Source: Lathyrus oleraceus
Lineage: Eukaryota; Streptophyta; Magnoliopsida; Fabales; Fabaceae
Length of the DNA: 64,000 nucleotides
Assembly (NCBI RefSeq): GCF_024323335.1
Contig: NC_066585.1
Span: 76,308,109-76,372,108, forward strand
Direction of reading: 5' to 3'
Positions 49,586-62,200 of the stretch are shown piece after piece. The position numbers and the translations under genes are program-made. A model generated the notes under the pieces. It did not search any database and was not told the origin of the DNA. It saw only the letters and a program-made list of their open reading frames with translations. How positions within the stretch are numbered: the first letter of the stretch is position 1; each line of letters opens with the position of its first letter.

Positions 49586-50344
49586 ATATGTGACTTATAC
49601 CCCATTACCTTAAGATTTTTAGTAGATATACGACGTCAAAGTATCTTGGATCCCTAATATTTAACTCATTGACACTTCCGGACCTCACTCTTCGGACTCC
49701 CCCAAACAAGATTTAACTTGCTGTTGTTAGCAAAAAAGGATTCATATTTGTAGCTTGGTTTTTTCTTGTTGGAACCTCAGGATGATTTTTTTTGTTATTT
49801 ATATTTTTAATGTAACTTTCTATCTTTTGTAGCCTTTTAGCACTTCTTATACTATGCAGTTACCTTCTTCTTTATACTTTGGTGATTTTCACCCTCACTA
49901 TCTTATTATATTATTATTTGGCATAAAAAAAAGTTTTTAGACACTTAATTATTTTTACCTAAACTCAAAATTAACCAATTCACATAACATCTAATTACAG
50001 CACAAATGCAATTTTGGCACCGTAAAATTGAGTGGGGGCATCATTTGACGTACCAGAGCGCCATAAAGACCTTCGAGAATTCTTATCATAGCCATTAATC
50101 TCAAGTGTAGGAGCCTTTTTATGGAATAATGATGTTACTATTAATCAATAAAATAAAACCATAATCTCTATTATAACTTATCTGTAAACATCACAAATTT
50201 GTCACTTCCAGATAGACATCATTAAAAAGTCAAATTCACCTAAAATAACCAACTTACAACATCATTCATTTGGTTTTATTGGCATGCGACATGCCCTGCT
50301 GGCTCAGTCAAAACTCATATTATTAACTTATTAACGTGTCATTG

Positions 50345-50372
50345 TCACAATATATATTATTATATATAACAC
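50345..50372 (+). promoter_or_regulatory. Core promoter of the 50528 gene
   Basis: ATATATATTATTATATATAA gives a TATA box near 50360-50370. It is followed by a CA- and CT-rich leader with TTCTTCTTCC, typical of a plant 5' UTR, reaching the ATG about 160 bases later. Confidence 0.45.
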
Positions 50373-50527
50373 ACATTCATTCATGTTTAAAATAACAAAA
50401 TCGAAACCCACCTAACCCAACAAGGTATAACAATTCTCCATTTTAAAAGCCTCCCAAAACCAAAACATTCTCTATTCTTCTTCCTACTTTCTATATTATT
50501 AACCCTCCATAATATTTTCAACCTATT

Positions 50528-50836
50528 ATGGAGGGTCTTTTACCTTTGATTTTAAGAGTAATCAGAAAAAGCAAAAGTCGCAAGAAATACGAATGTCTTT
50601 CAACAGGTGCAGCTCTACGTTACAACGAGTTTCCAGGTTTCCATGGAGAACCAGGATATAATTCAAGGGTTGATGGTGATCAATACGCAGAAAAAATCAT
50701 CGATTTTCGAAGATATAATTCTATTTCAGAATTCACTTCTTCGCCTAAGCAAATAAACCGTTCTCGTTCTGGTGTTGCTGACTCGAAGGAATTCGTGACT
50801 CATAAAGGATTTCCATGCTCCAGAGGTGTATCATGA
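50528..50836 (+). CDS. Small uncharacterised plant protein, 102 residues, intronless
   Basis: An intact ORF from ATG to TGA with a TATA box and CT-rich leader upstream. The N-terminus MEGLLPLILRVIRKSKSR starts with a short hydrophobic helix followed by a basic stretch, then CLSTGAALRYN, a Phe/Gly/Tyr segment, and a basic Ser-rich tail (SSPKQINRSRSG). I recall small plant proteins with a similar MEGL...PL start and no assigned role, but I cannot name the family. The N-terminal helix could associate with membranes or form an amphipathic helix; that is inference. Codon use and clean frame, surrounded by non-repetitive sequence, suggest a real gene rather than a transposon piece. Confidence 0.75.
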   Translation: MEGLLPLILRVIRKSKSRKKYECLSTGAALRYNEFPGFHGEPGYNSRVDGDQYAEKIIDFRRYNSISEFTSSPKQINRSRSGVADSKEFVTHKGFPCSRGVS

Positions 50837-53724
50837 ATTCTGATACTTCGATCCAAATAATGTTTTTATTTTTAAAATTATGTTCAATCATTCCATGTGT
50901 TTAAAAGATTGGTGTATGATGAAAGTTCATATTAATTGAAATGATTTAATCGTTAAATTTTGAAGTTGTTCTTTCATCTAGCTTTACATCATTATTGATT
51001 TTTGATGAATGATTGAATGGATTGTATTTGGTGCAAATTTGGTTCATTACAATCTGTTGTTTTTTTAATTCACATATCAGAAGAGGTTTTGATTTTAATG
51101 TATGTCTGATATAGGAAATACTTTATAATTGTTTTGTTTGATTTTTTAAACTAGGAAATCAACTACCTAATCTTCTATTTTGATTCTCACAAATATGAAT
51201 TAAGTAATTTTTAAGTATTAGAAATCATTCTTATTCTTACTTTCAAATTTTTCTGAGAAAAATAAAAATCTTCTCACACAATCCGAATAAAAAGGCATGT
51301 CTTCGTAACACATGTTTGTTAAATTGGTTGTGAAGATGTGATTTTTAGAGTATTTTACAAAATTTTGTTATGTACTTATCATTTACTTTGACGAAAATTG
51401 AAAAGTAAATTCAATTTTATAAAATTTTAATTAAATACTACTCTTAATTATGAAAGAAAATCTTATTTTTTTATAGCATTTACATGACAGGTCAATATAC
51501 ATTGTTATTATTAAGGGTCAGTATCAATTGTTATTATTAAGGGTCATTTTCAAACTTTGCAACATCTTAAAATTAGGTCAAATTAAAACTGGTTTTCTCA
51601 TTGTCGCATTAAGAACCTCCCTCTTCTCCCAAATTTAAATGGTATATATTGTCATCTTATCCCAATTTCAAACCACCTTTTAATTCATCTTCTCATAATT
51701 TAAAATTGAAGAATAAGAATTTGTTTTGCATATTTTTCTCTCATTTCTAAATTATAGGGTGATGGTGGAGAAAACACTAACAATTTTGATTCGAAGGTTT
51801 ACTCAAATTCAAAGCAGAGATGGAGACCTAATTGTTGGTGTGGGGATCTCGCCTTGTTTCGAAAGATTACAATGTTAATTATTTTGGAAAGAAATTACGT
51901 TGATGTTCATATTATAGGATAAATATTCATAATCGTTTATTAATTTGGATTAGTGAGTCTCATATTTTATGAATTTTGTTGGGTAATCGTTTCCTAATTT
52001 GGATTAGTGAGTCTCATATTTTATGAATTTTGCTTGGGTCCATTAAAAGTGGGTGTGACTATTTTAATTGGTTTTATGATAAAGTGGAAGATGAAAAAGA
52101 GATGTTCATCATGAAAAAAAGAGAGGTAAGAGTTTTTAACAAAATTCATTAAAGAATAAGGGTGAAAAGTTGTTAAGCGTGAAGGAATAATTGAAGCACA
52201 AAGACACCAATGGAAGTATAACATGACTTTATTGATGCTTAAAACCAAGAAATAAAAGAACTTGAATTGACTCTTAAGAATATAATTAAATGGATGAAAT
52301 TTTGAAAGAATTTATATTTTGTAATTTTTATGAGTTTAATGTATAAGTTGAGCGTGTAACTTAGTATTAAATGGATGAAATATTTATGTAATGTTGTTGT
52401 CTTGAACCATGTTCGGTTGTCCCTTGTTTCCCTTTCAACAACGGCAAAAACTATTATCAACGATATTTTGGTTATTTTGATCTCTTTCTCTAGCTGTCAT
52501 AAGTTTCCCTACATAAAGATCTTTAGAAAAACATCTATTTAGTCCAATAATGGGTCTGCTAAGCTTGAAACTCTTATATGATGCATAACAATACATGGAA
52601 ATGAGGCCTTATAACAACTTTTTTTCATTGAATAAGTTGTCCATTAACCTTGATTGTTCAACCATGATTTAATCTTAGAATTGCATGACAATAGTCATAA
52701 ATCTTGTGGAACTTCTATAAGAATGATCCATCTACCATTTCTCTAGCTACACACTTTTTTTCTAATAGTCTTGCTTTCACCTATGTTCCATTTTCTTTGA
52801 GTCTTTTACTTAATGCTCATAATCTTCATCTTATGATTATGAATTCTACTTAGTCGTTTTGTAGTTAACATTTTAACATTAAAAACTCTACCACAACTGT
52901 GAATTTCCACCACCTTCCTTAGTTTCCATGCATCATCATTTGATAATTTGACACAATGAGCATTTCACTTACACTTTTCTTTTCAAACAACCCTCTTTTT
53001 TTTTTGTCATTTCTCTTAAACTTGAAGTTTTTCTAAACTACATTATATATGTTGTGATTGCTTCCTTAAAATCAGATTTCGTAGGAAAATATATTTCTAA
53101 TTTTTATAATCTACTATATTTATCTTCAAATTAAAAATTGGATATTTCTTCCTATTTTATCTACCTTCGTTGTTAATTTCACAACCACTTTTCAATTTCT
53201 CACTTTGAGATTCACTCTCATTGAAATCCCCTTTATCCTTTTGCTTTATACTAGAATTCTCTATTGAACAAAATCTAATATATTTTTATATTATCTTCCA
53301 TAAATTTATCATTTCATTCATAATTAAAATCCATATCTTCACTATTATCATCACTTTCAGTACCAACATCTTCTAGATCATTCACTTCAACTTCATTCAT
53401 TTCATTTTCACAACTTCTATATTCACTACAGTTTCTTCAACACATGCTTCCTCGTCATTCACTTTAAATTCTTTTATATCGATTACTTGTTCATATAGTT
53501 TGTTGAAAATAGGATTTATTCATCAAGGATTGCAACCTCCTTGAGGTTTATATCTTCTACTACAGGACTATTAAAGAACTCAAATTGTGAGAGATTTTAT
53601 GCAAATACTTCAACAATCAAGTAAATTTTAGATAAATCAACAATATCTTGGACATCTTTGTCATTAGCTAATATAAACATACCAAATATTGGATCCTATA
53701 TCATATAATTCCAACTTCCTATAT
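50837..53724. other. AT-rich intergenic region
   Basis: No convincing gene. A 54 bp tandem duplication (51931-51984 and 51985-52038) is present. TTGTTATTATTAAGGGTCA is repeated at about 51498 and 51530. The minus strand near 53530-53720 shows weak coding-like text (FGMFILANDKDVQDIVDLSK) with many stops, perhaps a MULE N-terminus relic. Confidence 0.5.
51931..52038. repeat. 54 bp tandem duplication
   Basis: Two units start AATCGTTT and share GGATTAGTGAGTCTCATATT; the period is 54 by position. Confidence 0.9.
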
Positions 53725-54541
53725 GGGCCGGTTCTTTTTCTGTGCAAGCTGTGCAGTAGCACAAGGCCTCACTTTTTGTGGGGCCTCAAATTAACTATTA
53801 TTAATGAATATAAAAAAATTAATAAATAAAAATATTTTTGTATCACATATAATAAATAAAATATTAAATACTGAAAAATAGGATATTTGGAAACTAAAAG
53901 TTTTTTTTCTCCTTTCTCACACATTCTCACTTCTCTCCTCTCAAACGTTATTCTCTTCTCTCTTTCTCTGCTATAGCTGTTTGAAACCAGAAAAAAAAAT
54001 CTTATTTTTCCTTTTCATTTCTCTCTTTTATCATGTTAGTTTATTCAATTAGTTACTTTCCATTTATTTTTATTGTGATTATTTGATTTTGAAGGTAGAA
54101 AAAATAGTAATTTTAGATTTATTTTAAATTTTATGGTGAAATCCTATTTTAGTTCATGTATCAATATTGATTTTAGATTTTAGATTTTAGATTTTATGGT
54201 GGAAATGAGGGGTAACTTGTGTTCTTTATAAAATTATAATATATAAATAAATAAAATTTTAGGATAAAATGGGATACTAATATACTGTATATACTACTCA
54301 GTAGTATCAAAATTCAAAACAAAAATATTGTTGGTGTTGGTGACGATTTTTATACCTACTTTTTCTCATAAGACCAAATTGTAATTTGGAATCTTTCAAA
54401 GCAAAATTAGTATCTATTAGTATTGATATTTTTTATGATTAATTTATAATTTATTTAATTAAATGTAATTTATTTTATTACTATTAATTTATAATTTGCT
54501 TTTAATTTATAATTATTAATTTTTTATGGTACTATACTAAG

Positions 54542-55603
54542 AGATGGCAAATTTTGAAAGATAATGTAAAAATGTTGATTCCAAAATCATTGTCATCCAC
54601 TCGTTGGGAGAGTCGTGTAGAAAGTGTCAAAGCTATAAGAACTCAAATGTTAGAATTTACATAAGTTTTGCTTGAAGTGTCAGAAAATGATCTTGATCCT
54701 AAAATACAAAATGAAGTTAAATCCTTAGCAATAAATGAGCTTGGTGATTTTGAGTTTTTGATGAGTATAATTATTTGGTTTGAAATATTATCTGCAATTA
54801 ATTTTGTTAGCAAACTTTTACAGGAAAATGATATGCTTATTGATGTTGCTATGCAAAAAATTAAGGGGTTGATTTCGTATTTTGAGGGATATAGAGAAAC
54901 ATGTTTTTATAAGGTATTGATTAACGCTAAGGAAATTGCGGTGGAATTGAATATTGCCCCAATATTTCCTCAAAGGCGTATAATTAAAAGAAAAAGGCAA
55001 TTTGATGAGAATTTGAATATCCCATCAGTCGAGCTATCAGAAGAAGAATCATTCAGGGTTAATTATTTTCTTTACCTTGTTGATCAAGCTGTTGTTTCTC
55101 TTAATAAGAGGTTTGAGCAATACCAAGAGTATGAAAGTATTTTTGGTTTCTTGTTTACTTCTCACAAGTTACAATCATTAGATGATACAACTTTGAAGTC
55201 TTGTTGTACTAACTTTGAGCAGGCATTGAAACATAATGAGCAATCTGATATTGATGGGAATGAATTTTTTGCAAAGTTGAAGTTACTAAGAGAAATGTTG
55301 TCTGAAGAAACCATAAGACCTACTGATATATTATTATTTTTAAAAGGTTTGGATTGTTTTCCTAATACAGTTATTGCATATAGAATCTTATTGACTATTC
55401 CTGTGACAGGTGCTTCTGCAGAAAGAAGTTTTTCAAAATTGAAGTTGTTAAAGACTTACTTGCGGTCTACTATGTCACAAGAAAGGCTTAATGGATTGAC
55501 ATTAATAGCTATTGAAAATGATATTTTGGAGACAATAAAATATGAAGACTTAGTTGACGATTTTGCTTCAAAAAGTGTTCGTAGGAAGGCTCTTTTTATG
55601 TAG
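54542..55603 (+). pseudogene. hAT transposase C-terminal part, zinc-finger-MYM-1-like, one nonsense codon
   Basis: From 54542 the frame reads RWQILKDNV, STRWESRVESVKAIR, then TAA at 54662-54664, then 313 more open codons. The later part has NELGDFEFLMSIIIWFEILSAIN, KRKRQFDEN and the hAT dimerisation domain (IPVTGASAERSFSKLKLLKTYLRSTM, ERLNGLTLIAI) near the end, which mediates transposase dimers. This family is often annotated in plants as zinc finger MYM-type protein 1-like. The N-terminal TTF zinc finger and first catalytic residues are missing. The TTG at 54668 is only the first open codon. It could be a domesticated gene, but the missing 5' half and nonsense codon argue against that. Confidence 0.82.
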
Positions 55604-55720
55604 TTAGATAATTTAAGTTGTAAGAAATGGTGTTAGTAGTTTAAACAACACCTTTGAATTTTTTAGTACTTCATTTGGTTAATATATAATTTTATCTTTT
55701 GTTTGTCATTTTTAATCATT

Positions 55721-55823
<103 letters not shown>

Positions 55824-56192
55824 CACATTTTTAAAATTAGAACACGGCCTCTGAATTGATTGGGCCGACCCCGTGTATATCACACTTCTTTTAACAATCC
55901 ATACAATCTCAAATCGAATTAAATTTCATATTGAATTTTAAAAAAAATTGAACTATATTAAATAAAGTATATTAATATTTAGTTATTATTTATTAACATG
56001 ATATATTTTATTAATTTATTAGTACATGTTTTAATAATTATATTTATTTATTTTTATTACAATTTTTACTAAATAGTCGGCATTCTAATATTTATTTTAT
56101 AAATATTTTATATTATATTTACATAAATTTATTAGTTTAACATATTGCTTAATATTAATATTAAATAAAATTATTTTAAATATAAAATTTAA

Positions 56193-56376
56193 GAGATTAA
56201 TTATTATGCACTGTCAGTGTAAAAAGTTTTACACTGTCAATGCATCACAATCATCCGTCTATATTACTTTTTAAATGTTTCAAATAAAAATTAAATCTTT
56301 CAAATAAATTAGTGATTGTGATTAACTGATAGTATAAAAAATCTTTACACTGTGTCAACGTATATCAATTAATCTC
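56193..56376. mobile_element. Mutator-type MITE, 184 bp
   Basis: Ends GAGATTAATT and AATTAATCTC are perfect inverted repeats of 10 bp, extending imperfectly to about 60 bp with CACTG...GTGTAAA and GATTGTGAT blocks. The same 9 bp, AAAATTTAA, flanks both sides (56184-56192 and 56377-56385). A 9 bp duplication is typical of Mutator-like elements. There is no coding sequence. Confidence 0.85.
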
Positions 56377-57104
56377 AAAATTTAAATATCTAAAGTTACA
56401 TTAAATTAAAATGTATTAACTAGATCGGTTTAGAATAACTAATTCAAATTATACTGCAAATATCCCTAATTTTAATTTTATGTCAACTATTAGTTTTCCA
56501 ATGTGAGAATAACATAACTCGTACCTAAATTATAATATTAACAAAATAAAAATGTCTACCTCCGAACGTCATAGTTACACAAGACAATTAATTACAAATA
56601 TACTAATAATCTATTTGTGACGATTTGAATTAGTATTATAAACCAATTTATGTGTGATTATGTCATGTGGATAACTTGATTAATGCTTTTAGTGTTCTTT
56701 AATTATGAGAACCGCCTACATCTTTGTTCTTATCCGCTGCTCATTATCTTAAACAGCTTTACTTAATACCAAAAGTCACGACTTAGAAAATATCAACATA
56801 ACGTTCATAAGATAAACCTACCACTCAACGATCTTTTAATGATCGAACTCAATATAGTTTTTTTTGTTGATCAAAGTTTTTAAATCAATCATTTTTTTCG
56901 CATGCACAATTTTGAAGTTTTGAGTTTTGTTTTGTGCCGACAATATTGATCTTTGTCGAATATTTTAAAGGAGTTCTAATCTTTTCAAAATCTTCTCGTA
57001 TACGAGAACTATTCTATTGATGAATATAAAGGATCCTAATTTCATATACATTCAACGGCTCTCCACTATTCATATCTAATAAACTAATTGGTTATTTCTT
57101 CTCT
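56377..57104. other. AT-rich intergenic region
   Basis: Nothing recognisable except the TSD copy at its left edge. Confidence 0.4.
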
Positions 57105-57605
57105 ACTATATAGAAAGAGCGCGTCAGTTCAGATACTCAGTTTCAAATTCAATTTCAATTTCAATTTACTCTTCTCGCTCACATATTGACCTGAGCGTTA
57201 GAGTGTTAATCTTGATGATCATCCTCTTCTCCGTCGCACCAAAAACTCAGATCCACCATTACCTCTGATCCTCACTCAATTTCTAGTTTCAGTAAGGAAC
57301 CGTAGTATCGTCTACGGAAAACGACTTCTAATTCCAGTGTTTTTCACGATTTCACATTTGCTATTCGATTCGTTAGTTCGAAACCTTCTAAAGTCGTCGA
57401 ATCGAGAGCACACGAAATCAAACACAAAGATTCGTCGCATTAGATCCAATCAAGCATCGTTTCAGCTTTGATTCCCTTTTTCTAGATCGTTGATTCATAC
57501 ACTTCCAAGTAATGGTTGGATCCAAAACTACTCGTTCTGCCACTACGCGAGTAGTGGCAGCCGCTACCGCAATTCAAGCATCGAACAATCAACCACCTTC
57601 ATGTC
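57105..57605 (+). other. Promoter, leader and first-exon-like sequence, truncated
   Basis: A CTATATAGA box near 57105, a CT-rich leader with TTTCAATTTCAATT repeats, and an ATG at 57512 beginning MVGSKTTRSATTRVV followed by an Ala-rich stretch. Coding-like composition ends near 57600, where a tandem repeat begins, so the 67-codon frame is not a full gene. It might be the 5' end of a truncated gene or element; the product is unknown. Confidence 0.35.
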
Positions 57606-57965
57606 CTTTGCAAAATCTTCGGATACACAAAATAAAAGTTAAAAAATATAAAAATACTGACTATCGAAACTCTTTTATAAAGTTTTCCGTAACACAAAAT
57701 AAAAATAAAAAATGATTATCGAAACTCTTTTGCAAAGTCTTTCGATACGCAAAATAAAAGTTAAAAAATATTTAAAAATGGACTATAGGAACTCTGTTTT
57801 AAAGTCTTCGATAACACAAAATAAAAGTTAATATTAAAAACTAACTATCAAAACTCTTTTGAAAAGTCTTCCGATATATAAAATAAAAATAAAAAATATT
57901 TAAAAATTGAATATCAAAACTCTTTTGCAAAATCTTCCGAAACACAAAATAAAAGTTAAAAAATA
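57600..57965. repeat. Degenerate tandem repeat, about six units of 53-68 bp
   Basis: Units share GAAACTCTTTTGCAAAGTCT followed by CGATACACAAAATAAAAGTT and an A/T-rich spacer. Starts of the AACTCTTTT core fall near 57669, 57722, 57790, 57851 and 57918, with a partial unit at 57605. Confidence 0.85.
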
Positions 57966-59296
57966 TTTTTTTTAAAATAATAAATTAGTTAAAAATATAC
58001 AAGAGCAAAATTGATATTTTTTTTATAAAATATAAGGGTATAGGAGAATAAGGTAAAATTTTCTTGAAAAATATTCTAATTTACCACCATCTAAGGATTA
58101 AGATTAAAAATCTTGGGAATTAGTAATTACATAGGACAATGACTTTAATTTTCAATATCAAACGAGAAGTATAAGAGAAAATCTAAGTAAGAATCATCCA
58201 TGGTAATCTAAGTAAGAACTATCAATGTTATCCATTGTCGTTAAATCTCTCAAACTCAAAAAAACCTTTTTGTTCAACAAATAACAGATTCAATATTAAT
58301 TTTAGTCTTCTTATTTAATACTTAATGATACTCACTACAATATTACTTGCAACAATCTAATACATTTGACAAATTGCTATTAGAGCCTTTAGCAACAAAA
58401 TATAAGAAATTCTTAAATATGAAGTATAAGAGAATAGTAATGTAGAATCAAACGTTTTATAATTAATAACATCATAGTTAAGAATATAAGCATTTAGGAT
58501 ATAACCACAAACACTAAAAGATCTAGAGTGCAAATTCTTACCAATAATTATTGAATGTGAATTATAATTTATACCTCCATATGTTTGAGAGACAACATCA
58601 ACCGCTATGTTGAACAGAAATAAATGAATATAGAACAGTAGTAACAAAAAACCTCAAAAACAAAACTACGTTAGAGTTTGATTTTAATTAAATAAATAGA
58701 TCGAGGAAGGTCGAACAATACAGTTATCTATTTAATTGTGGAAAAAGGAGATAGGTGGTGATGGTAATTTGGAGACCAACTCATCTAAAAACGGTGATTA
58801 TAGTGATTTGATCGTTTGTTTATAAATAAATTTCTATATATTAAAAGTTGTAATTGCGATGTTAAAACAATCTTACCTTAATTAGAAAAAAAATTTAATA
58901 ATTTTTTTTAATAACTTTCTGACAAAATTACAAATTATTTAAAAAATAATATTTAAAATATGTGATAAACATACATTATTTACCGTTAAATTTTGTAGTA
59001 AAAATCCACAACTTAATATTTTTACCTCTATAATCCATATATGATAGTGAAAAAAATTTAATTTGAACTTTGAGTGACTTTCCAAAAGAATACATGATTA
59101 ACATTGTCTGAATTCTAAACTTGAGACACACTATATACAAGAAAATTCAAATTCATCCTAAATACATCAAATATACAATTAATTTTGTTTAAATTTTAAA
59201 ATTTGAATACTTTCGCACTCCTCAAGTTTAAATATCTCGGCCAGACTTGAAGTTCTATTTCGCGCCAAACCAGAGAGCCATCGTTGGAGACGCAAA
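57966..59296. other. AT-rich intergenic region and likely promoter of the next gene
   Basis: No coding signal is seen. No clear TATA box is found in the last 200 bases; the stretch before the ATG (59230-59296) reads as a leader with CCAGAGAGCCATCG. Confidence 0.4.
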
Positions 59297-62200
59297 ATGG
59301 TTCAGCTGTGTTTCGTTCTTGATCTTCGAACCTTGGCACCTCCATTGCTACCAGACCTAAAGCAGGTACATCATACATTCTCAATCAATTTTGTTTTCCC
59401 TATAATCTTCAAATTCTCCCATTTCATGAAATTACCCGCGCAATTTCATCATTCCTAATAGATCGGCAATTTTTCGTTGTTCGTTCGTGTTTTTCGTTTT
59501 CAGTCGCTACTTCAACTCGCTAATTTCTACGCCATTTCGAGTTCGAGTTCGAGTTCGTCTTCCTCTGCGCGCAAATCTGCTACTCTCAGTGATAGAATCG
59601 GTTTGTGCTATGTCGTCAAGAATCGTTTCACTTCTTCTGACGAGGTAATGTTTCGGTACTGAGAACTATTTTACAATTCGCGATTAGGTTGATAAATTCG
59701 AAATGCACTAGACGTGTTTGTGTTATGATCCCTACGAGTGAGTGAATTTGCTGGTAATGTAGTTGATTATCGCTTACCGTCCCGTGGGAGATTTCAACCT
59801 GCGCGATTTTCACCATGCTGTTAACAGCTTGCCATCAGATGCCTATCTGTTTGATATGGATAACATATCTGGTATGTGTGTGCGTGTGTGTGTTTGTGTG
59901 TTTGTGTGTTTGTGTGTTGCCTTTTTCCGGTTGAAATAAGGCATTGACAGTTCTTTGATGGTTGATTTGCAGATGTAATGATTTCAGATGTTTTGAGTGA
60001 CCGAGTATTGTATTCTTGGCAAGGTAAAGATATTGAGAGAAAAGTGATAGTCATAACTTCAATCTTGCCTGAAGATGTAGGTTCTGTAATGCAGAAGAGC
60101 CTCATGGTGAGCGTTTGTATTCATGATATGATTTTTGTTTTCTTTGAGTTGTGTAATTCAATTTTGTCTAAAAGATATTAAATTGGTTTTTATTTTCATT
60201 TTGAAAGGATGCTGCAGATAAATGTGTTTCAGTTGATTTTGCTGTATTTCAGCTGAAGTCAAGTCATCTGATTGATTCGCGTGAAAACATTAACAATTTC
60301 CGTCGTTCAATTTCTCATCTTGATAATTGCTCAGTTCAGACCTACATCACAGGTCAAGAACTCTCACAACGTGTATTGACCAAAATTTATTTCTTTCCAA
60401 ATGCTTTTTGATATGGAGTTTGAGCTTTAGCTTTGAGAAGTACAATAGCAACAATTAGAAAAGTTATCCTACTAGATAGAGTTGGCTACACATAACACAT
60501 GACACCATAATGTCTTATCGTAAGTTATGTCTAATGACAAATTATTGGCCTATAGTTTCTCTTAGCTCCTCTTATCTTTTACTATTTAACTACCCTTCAT
60601 CTGATTTAATCATCTTTGTTCAAAGCTTTTATAAGTCTTCTTCATACGTAAGTGCCCAAACCAAACACTTAAGATGAGGTTATGTAATCTCTTTTCATAT
60701 AGGAGGTACTTAACATTCTCTAATACATTCATTACTAATCCTATCTCATCTTGTGTTTCCACATATCCATCATATCGTTATCATCTCTATAACACTGAAC
60801 TTATTTTGTTCTTGGTTCTTTACTGTTTACAATCACTTCCATACAGCATCACACATTTTACAGCTTTCTAGATAAACCATTTCCTTAAGCTGAAGTGGTA
60901 CTTTTCTATCACAATAGTATGCAAAACACTCTTCTGTTTCATCATGTTTTAATTCTATATTTTTAAATCTCTGTCTGTTCCCGCCTCATTTTGTACAATG
61001 AACCCAAGTTACGTTGACTAAGTGATTTGCTATATAAAATGATCTCCAATTTTGCCTGTAAGGAAGAATTAGTATACCCTTACTAAACTTACACGCGACA
61101 TACTCCATTTTTCTTCCACTTAAATGAATGATTTTATGCTTCTAAAGTTTTTCTTAACCCCTAAGTTTTCATTTATTTATTTTTGCGATTCTCTTGGTAG
61201 AACTAGATCACGTGCAAAAAACGCGCATCATAGCACTAGCTTTGAGAAACACAGAAACAAAAGATGTCATGAAATCAGTAGACTATTTTTCTAAAATCAC
61301 ACTTAAGGAATTTATGGGAATTGTCTAAAACATTGCAGATTTCAGATCATTCAATGGCCTGGTTAAAAGATGGGTGCAGTTTTTGAAAGATGACATGGAC
61401 AAGCCCCTGATAGCACGTCTCATTTTCAAGGACAAACTTATAGATTCTGTGAACCATATATTCTGCAACCTGCTTCCACCGGTCAATCCAATAACTAACT
61501 GCTTCAGTCAATGCCAGGTAATGGAGTGTCCAATCTATATTGAATATTAATAACCATTCCAAATTTTGGTAGATGTGTGTACTTTTGTTGAGAAATAGTA
61601 TGTTTATGTTGGTTGTTTAGATTAGAAAAGTTATCTCCACAACTGTATAGACAGTAAGTATTGTGTATAGTTGTTGGAGAAATCAACTGCTCAATTTTGG
61701 TTATGTCAATTCCAGAAGAAAACTGGAGACGCTGACCATGTTTGAAAATTACATATATAGGAAACTTTTTTTGAATAAAAAATGTCAAACCTTCAATAAC
61801 ATTTGTACACTAGGTAAACCCCAGCTGAAATATTTAAGAAACATGAAGACATCATTACTCAGGAAAAATCGTTTCATTTATTAATTCCACCTTCAATTGA
61901 TTATTTTCATTATTGGTCTAATTCCAAAATAATTGTATCTTTTGAATGCCCTCTACACCATTTATTGTAAAATCTGGAGCAATATCTTACCTACCATAAT
62001 CGTCTTTTTCTTTCATAATAACAAGTTCAACTCATTTAAAGGAAAAGGAAGAATAATTATTGGAATTTTACAGACATGCAGATGCCATGGCATTCCTTTA
62101 GGGGATGCTGAAAAAAAACTCAACATGTTTTCCTGTCCAGTCACTGGCTCCAACCTGGAAACAATTGATGTTAATGAAAATTCTGTTCTAGTTGGGGAAA

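Larger units (their letters stand above)
44022..49708 (+). mobile_element. TRIM (miniature LTR element) with a copia element in its 3' LTR
   Basis: 5' LTR 44022-44297 (TGTTGGATTTCAAG...). Primer site TGGTATCAGAGC at 44300-44311. Internal region is only 99 bp with no coding. 3' LTR is 44397-44472 plus 49586-49708 (TGTTGAGTTTCAAG...CCAAACA). Flanks AGATC (44017-44021) and AGATT (49709-49713) match in four of five bases. Small size, LTR pair and primer site without genes define a TRIM; such elements depend on enzymes from other copies. The 5' LTR contains a (TA)n run. Confidence 0.82.

Noticed and set aside
53300..53720. Possible MULE N-terminal relic on the minus strand
   Set aside because: Only a short phrase looks coding, with many stops around it; too weak for a feature.
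61663..62073. Frames within intron 6
   Set aside because: No splice signals give phase-compatible exons, and exon 6 joins exon 7 in frame without them.
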